From NCBI GenBank assembly GCA_036172665.1, contig JAYKNF010000032.1, forward strand, positions 1 through 64,000: 64,000 nucleotides of DNA, given 5' to 3'. The DNA is from Prosopocoilus inquinatus (taxonomy: Eukaryota > Arthropoda > Insecta > Coleoptera > Lucanidae). The notes beneath the pieces were generated by a model. It saw only the letters and a program-made list of their open reading frames with translations. It had not been told where the DNA came from and ran no database searches. The position numbers and the translations under genes are program-made. Shown here piece by piece: positions 59,340 to 64,000 of this stretch. How positions within the stretch are numbered: position 1 is the first letter of the stretch; each line of letters opens with the position of its first letter.

Positions 59340-61425
59340 AATTCGTGTTGTTTCGTTTAAAACTATTTCCAGCTTCTGCTGCGTCCGAAAACGTCGTATC
59401 TCACATCAGAGTTACTGGAGCCCATCGAAACGTCAAATAACATAATAGATAAGTAAGGATCTATTAGATACAGCACAGGAACAACGCTTAAACGTGTTGT
59501 TTCGTTTAAAACTATTTCCAGCTTCTGCTGCGTCCGAAAACGTCGTATCTCACATCAGAGTTACTGGAGCCCATCGAAACGTCAAATAACATGATAGATA
59601 AGTAAGGATCGATTAGATACAGCACAGGAACAACGCTAAAACGTGTTGTTTCGTTTACAACTATTTCCAGCTCCTGCTGCGTCCGAAAACTTCGTATCTC
59701 ACATCTAAGTTACTGGAGTCCATCGAAACGCCAAATAACATGATAGATGAGTAAGGATCGATTAGATACTTCACAGGAACAACGCTAATGCGTGTCGTTT
59801 CGTTTAAAACTATTTCCAGCTTCTGCTGCGTCCGAGAAATTCGTATCTCACGTCAGGGTTACTGGAGTCCATCCAAACGTCAAATAACATAATAGATAAG
59901 TAAGGATCGATTAGATACACCACAGGAACAACGCTAATACGTGGTGTTTCGTTTAAAACTATTTCCAGCTCCTGCTGCGTCCCAAAACTTTGTATCTCAC
60001 ATCAGACACACTGGAGTCCATCCAAACGTCAAATAACATGTTAGATAAGTAAGGATCGTTTAGATACATCACAGGAACAACGCTAATACGTGTTGTTTCG
60101 TTTAAAACTATTTCCAGCTCCTGCTGCTTCCAAAAACTTTTTATCTCACATCAGACTTACTGGAGTCCATCCAAACTTTAAATTACATGTTAGATAAGTA
60201 AGGATCGATTAGATACATCACAGGAAAAACGCTAATACGTGTTGTTTCGTTTAAAACTATTTCCAGCTTCTGCTGCGTCCGAAAACGTCGTATCTCACAT
60301 TAGAGTTACTGGAGTCCATCGAAACGTCAAATAACATAGTAGCTAAGTAAGGATCGATTAGATACATCACAGGAACAACGCTAATGCGTGTTGTTTCGTT
60401 TAAAACTATTTCCAGCTTCTGCTGCGTCCGAAAACGTCGTATCTCACATCAGAGCTACTGGAGTCCATCGAAACGCCAAATAACATGATAGATGAGTAAG
60501 GATCGATTAGATATATCACAGGAACAACGCCAATACGTGTTGCTTCGTTTAAAACTATTTCCAGCTTCTGCTGCGTCCGAAAACTTCGTATCTCACATCA
60601 GAGTTACTGGAGTCCATCGAAACGTCAAATAACATGATAGATAAGTAATTATCTATTAGATACAGCACAGGAACAACGCTAATACGTGTTGTTTCGTTTA
60701 AAACTATTTCCAGCTCCTGCTGCGTCCAAAAACTTTGTATCTCACATCAGACTTACTGGAGTCCATCCAAACGTCAAATAACATGATTGATGAGTAAGGA
60801 TCGATTAGATACATCACAGGAACAACGCTAATATGTGTTGTTTCGTTTCAAACTATTTCCAGCTGCTGCTGCGTCCGAAAATTTCGTATCTCACATTAGA
60901 GTTACTGGAGTCCATCGAAACGTCAAATAACATAGTAGCTAAGTAAGGATTGATTAGATACATCACAGGAACAACGCTAATACGTGCTGTTTCGTTCAAA
61001 ACTATTTCCAGCTTCTGCTGCGTCCAAAAACTTTGTATCTCACATCAGAGTTACTGGAGTCCATCCAAACGTCAAATAACATGATAGATGAGTAAGGATC
61101 GATTAGATACATCACAGGAACAACGCTAATACGTGTTGTTTCGTTTAAAACTATTTCCAGCTTCGGCTGCGTCCGAGAACTTCGTATCTAAAGTCAGGGT
61201 TACTGGAGTCCATCCAAACGTCAAATAACATGATAGATAAGTAAGGATCGATTAGATACATCACAGGAACAACGATAATGCATGTTGTTTCGTTTAAAAC
61301 TATTTCTAGCTTCAGCTGCGTCCGAGAACTTCGTATCTCACATCTAAGTTACTGGAGTCCATCGTAACGCCAAATAACATGATAGATGAGTAAGGATCGA
61401 TTAGATACAGCACAGGAACAACGCT
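59340..61425 (+). repeat. Fourteen-monomer block shared with 48,314-50,399
   Basis: Fourteen units that match 48,314-50,399 in type and order at an offset of exactly 11,026 bp (74 x 149). Shared rare marks include AACATCGCTAAT before the first unit, AACATAATAGATAAG, GGATCTATTAG, TAATTATCTATTAG, ACATGATTGATGAG and GGATTGATTAG. One unit differs in type: 59,936 is CCCAAAAC with CAGACACAC, where 48,910 is CCAAAAACATTG with CAGACTTAC. That points to a local conversion in one copy. No gene was seen. Confidence 0.88.
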
Positions 61426-64000
61426 AATACGTGTTGTTTCGTTTAAAACTATTTCCAGCTGCTGCTGCGTCGGAAAATTTCGTATCTCACGTTAGAGTTA
61501 CTGGAGTCCATCGAAACGTCAAATAACATAGTAGCTAAGTAAGGATCGATTAGATACATCACAGGAACAACGCTAATAGGTGTTGTTTCGTTCAAAACTA
61601 TTTCCAGCTTCTGCTGCGTCCAAAAATTTTGTATCTCACATCAGAGTTACTGGAGTCCATCCAAACGTCAAATAACATGATAGATGAGTAAGGATCGATT
61701 AGATATATCACAGGAACAACGCCAATACGTGTTGCTTCGTTTAAAACTATTTCCAGCTTCTGCTGCGTCCGAAAACGTCGTATCTCACATCAGAGTTACT
61801 GGAGTCCATCGAAACGTCAAATAACATGATAGATAAGTAATTATCTATTAGATACAGCACAGGAACAACGCTAATACGTGTTGTTTCGTTTAAAACTATT
61901 TCCAACTCCTGCTGCGTCCAAAAACTTTGTATCTCACATCAGACTTACTGGAGTCCATCCAAACGTCAAATAACATGATTGATGAGTAAGGATCGATTAG
62001 ATACATCACAGGAACAACGCTAATATGTGTTGTTTCGTTTCAAACTATTTCCAGCTTCTGCTGCGTCCAAAAACTTTGTATCTCACATCAGAGTTACTGG
62101 AGTCCATCCAAACGTCAAATAACATGATAGATGAGTAAGGATCGATTAGATACATCACAGGAACAACGCTAATACGTGTTGTTTCGTTTAAAACTATTTC
62201 CAGCTTCGGCTGCGTCCGAGAACTTCGTATCTAAAGTCAGGGTTACTGGAGTCCATCCAAACGTCAAATAACATGATAGATAAGTAAGGATCGATTAGAT
62301 ACATCACAGGAACAACGCTAATGCATGTTGTTTCGTTTAAAACTATTTCTAGCTTCAGCTGCGTCCGAGAACTTCGTATCTCACATCTAAGTTACTGGAG
62401 TCCATCGTAACGCCAAATAACATGATAGATGAGTAAGGATCGATTAGATACAGCACAGGAACAACGCTAATACGTGTTGTTTCGTTTAAAACTATTTCCA
62501 GCTCCTGCTGCGTCCAAAAACTTTGTATCTCACATCAGACTTACTGGAGTCCATCCAAACGTCAAATAACATGTTAGATAAGTAAGGATCGTTTAGATAC
62601 ATCACAGGAACAACGCTAATACGTGTTGTTTCGTTCAAAACTATTTCCAGCTTCTACTGCGTCCGAGAACTTTGTATATCCCATCAGAGTTACTGGAGTC
62701 CGTCCAAACGTCAAATAACATGATAGATGAGTAAGGATCGTTTAGATACATCACAGGAACAACGCTAATATGTGTTGTTTCGTTTCAAACTATTTCCAGC
62801 TGCTGCTGCGTCTGAAAATTTCATATCTCACATTAGAGTTACTGGAGTCCATCGAAACGTCAAATAACATAGTAGCTAAGTAAGGATCGATTAGATACAT
62901 CACAGGAACAACGCTAATACGTGTTGTTTCGTTTAAAACTATTTCCAGCTCCTGCTGCGTCCGAAAACGTCGTATCTCACATCAGAGTTACTGGAGTCCA
63001 TCCAAACGTCAAATAACATGATAGATAAGTAAGGATCGATTAGATACAGCACAGGGACAACGCTAATACGTGTTGTTTCGTTTAAAACTATTTCCAGCTC
63101 CTGCTGCGTCCAAAAACTTTGTATCTCACATCAGACTTACTGGAGTGTATCCAAACGTTAAATAACATGTTAGATAAGTAAGGATCGTTTAGATACATCA
63201 CAGGAACAACGCTAATAGGTGTTGTTTCGTTCAAAACTATTTCCAGCTTCTGCTGCGTCCGAAATCTTTGTATCTCTCATCCTAGTTACTGGAGTCCATC
63301 CAAACGTCCAATAACATGATAGATGAGTAAGGATCGATTAGATACATCACAGGAACAACGCTAATACGTGTTGTTTCGTTTAATACTATTTCCAGCTTCT
63401 GCTGCGTCCGGAAACGTCGTATCTCACATCAGAGTTACTGGAGTCCATCGAAACGTCAAATAACATGATAGATGAGTAAGGATCGATTAGATACATCACA
63501 GGAACAACGCTAATGCCTGTTGCTTCGTTTAAAACTATTTCCAGCTTCTGCTGCGTCCGAGAACTTCGTATCTCACGTCAGGGTTACTGGAGTCCATCCA
63601 AACGTCAAATAACATGATAGATAAGTAAGGATCGATTAGATACAGCACAGGAACAACGCTAATACGTGTTGTTTCGTTTAAAACTATTTCCAGCTCCTGC
63701 TGAGTCCCAAAACTTTGTATCTCACATCGGACACACTGGAGTCCATCCAAACGTCAAATAACATGTTAGATAAGTAAGGATCGTTTAGATACATCACAGG
63801 AACAACGCTAATAGGTGGTGTATCGTTCAAAAGTATTTCCAGCTTCTGCTGCGTCCGAAATCTTTGTATCTCTCATCAGAGTTACTGGAGCCCACCCAAA
63901 CGTCAAATAACATCATAGATGAGTAAGGATCGATTAGATACATCACAGGAACAACGCTAATACGTGTTGTTTCGTTTAAAACTATTTCCAGCTTCTGCTG
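61426..64000 (+). repeat. Mixed satellite to the window edge, with a local 7-8 monomer repeat
   Basis: Units at 61,724-62,021 repeat 60,532-60,829 at 1,192 bp (eight units). Units from 62,171 (CTTCGGCTGCG with CTAAAGTCAGG) repeat 61,128 at 1,043 bp (seven units). The one-unit drop is explained by the hybrid unit at 62,022-62,170. From about 62,618 a CTTCTACTGCG unit and later the GTGTATCC, CATCCTAG, GGAAACG and GCCTG series reappear. The window ends 42 bp into a unit that starts at 63,959. No gene was seen; a minus-strand frame of 71 codons at 63,535-63,750 is a chance product. Confidence 0.82.
62022..62170 (+). repeat. Hybrid monomer joining two types
   Basis: It starts AATATGTGTTGTTTCG with TTTCAAAC, as in the CTGCTGCTG type, then continues CTTCTGCTGCGTCCAAAAAC as in the GTTCAAAAC type. 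In the counterpart at 60,830-61,127 these are two separate neighbouring units. An unequal crossover between unit positions about 21 and 33 would fuse them and remove exactly 149 bp. Confidence 0.88.

Larger units (their letters stand above)
1..64000 (+). repeat. 149-bp satellite DNA array, head to tail, filling the window
   Basis: Every part of the window is a copy of one 149-bp unit in the same orientation. The unit begins AATACGTGTTGTTTCG and ends CACAGGAACAACGCT. Segments kept in nearly all copies are CGTGTTG, AACTATTTCCAGC, TGCGTCC, GTATCTC, TACTGGAGT, CAAATAACAT, AAGTAAGGATC and CACAGGAACAACGCT. Unit starts from 1 to 63,959 account for 431 units: 422 of 149 bp, five of 140, two of 42 and two of 148. 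No inverted copy, mobile-element insertion or unique spacer was seen. The array continues past both window edges; the last unit is cut after 42 bp. Tandem arrays like this are typical of eukaryotic centromeric or other constitutive heterochromatin. That role is inferred, not shown. I do not recognise the satellite family or the species. Confidence 0.98.

Noticed and set aside
1..64000. CRISPR array
   Set aside because: There are no short repeats separated by unique spacers. The whole unit repeats, the period is 149 bp, and no cas-like gene is present.
1..64000. Assignment to a named species or a known satellite family
   Set aside because: I could not match the 149-bp unit to a family from memory with confidence. 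A database search with the consensus unit would decide it.

Overview
The whole 64,000-base window lies inside one head-to-tail satellite DNA array. I find no protein-coding gene, RNA gene, transposon, CRISPR array or unique sequence in it. The basic unit is 149 bp and about 41% G+C (counted on the first monomer). All copies point the same way, and the array runs off both ends. A bookkeeping check supports this. Between position 1 and the last unit start at 63,959, the distance equals exactly 431 units of 149 bp minus 261 bp. That 261 bp is fully explained by nine off-length units I located: five of 140 bp, two of 42 bp and two of 148 bp. Long eukaryotic arrays with this layered structure are typical of centromeric or pericentromeric heterochromatin. 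The organism is a eukaryote that I cannot name. CpG is not depleted (8 seen in the first monomer against about 6 expected), which argues against long-term heavy CpG methylation or implies recent homogenisation.

The array is a mosaic of diverged monomer types. They are told apart mainly by unit positions 36-58 (for example CTCCTGCTGCGTCCCAAAAC, CTTCAGCTGCGTCCGAG, CTGCTGCTGCGTC, CTTCGGCTGCGTCCGAG) and by a few linked 3' end types. Blocks of monomers are repeated as higher-order repeats. From left to right: a ten-monomer block at 1-1,490; mixed monomers to 6,249; a 4.2-kb block present twice at 4,503-bp offset (6,250-10,454 and 10,753-14,957); a 4.6-kb block at 17,490-22,099 repeated about 20 kb away at 37,744-42,353; a six-monomer tandem duplication (21,355-23,142); a family of seven-monomer (1,043-bp) repeats between 23,292 and 35,657; an eleven-monomer (1,639-bp) tandem duplication (41,013-44,290); and a twenty-monomer (2,980-bp) higher-order repeat running from 44,440 to about 58,594. 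In that last run one unit is partly replaced by a block that recurs at 59,340-61,425, and another is expanded to 24 monomers.

The interest is in how the array evolves. It shows unequal exchange at several period sizes, hybrid monomers at block seams, a 107-bp deletion between 7-bp direct repeats that was later copied along with its 4.2-kb block, and a 9-bp deletion variant spread to five places. A short inverted repeat spans each monomer junction. Short open frames exist only where single substitutions remove the recurrent stop codons, and I do not regard them as genes. I see no new gene system here. Centromere function is an inference that sequence alone cannot settle.
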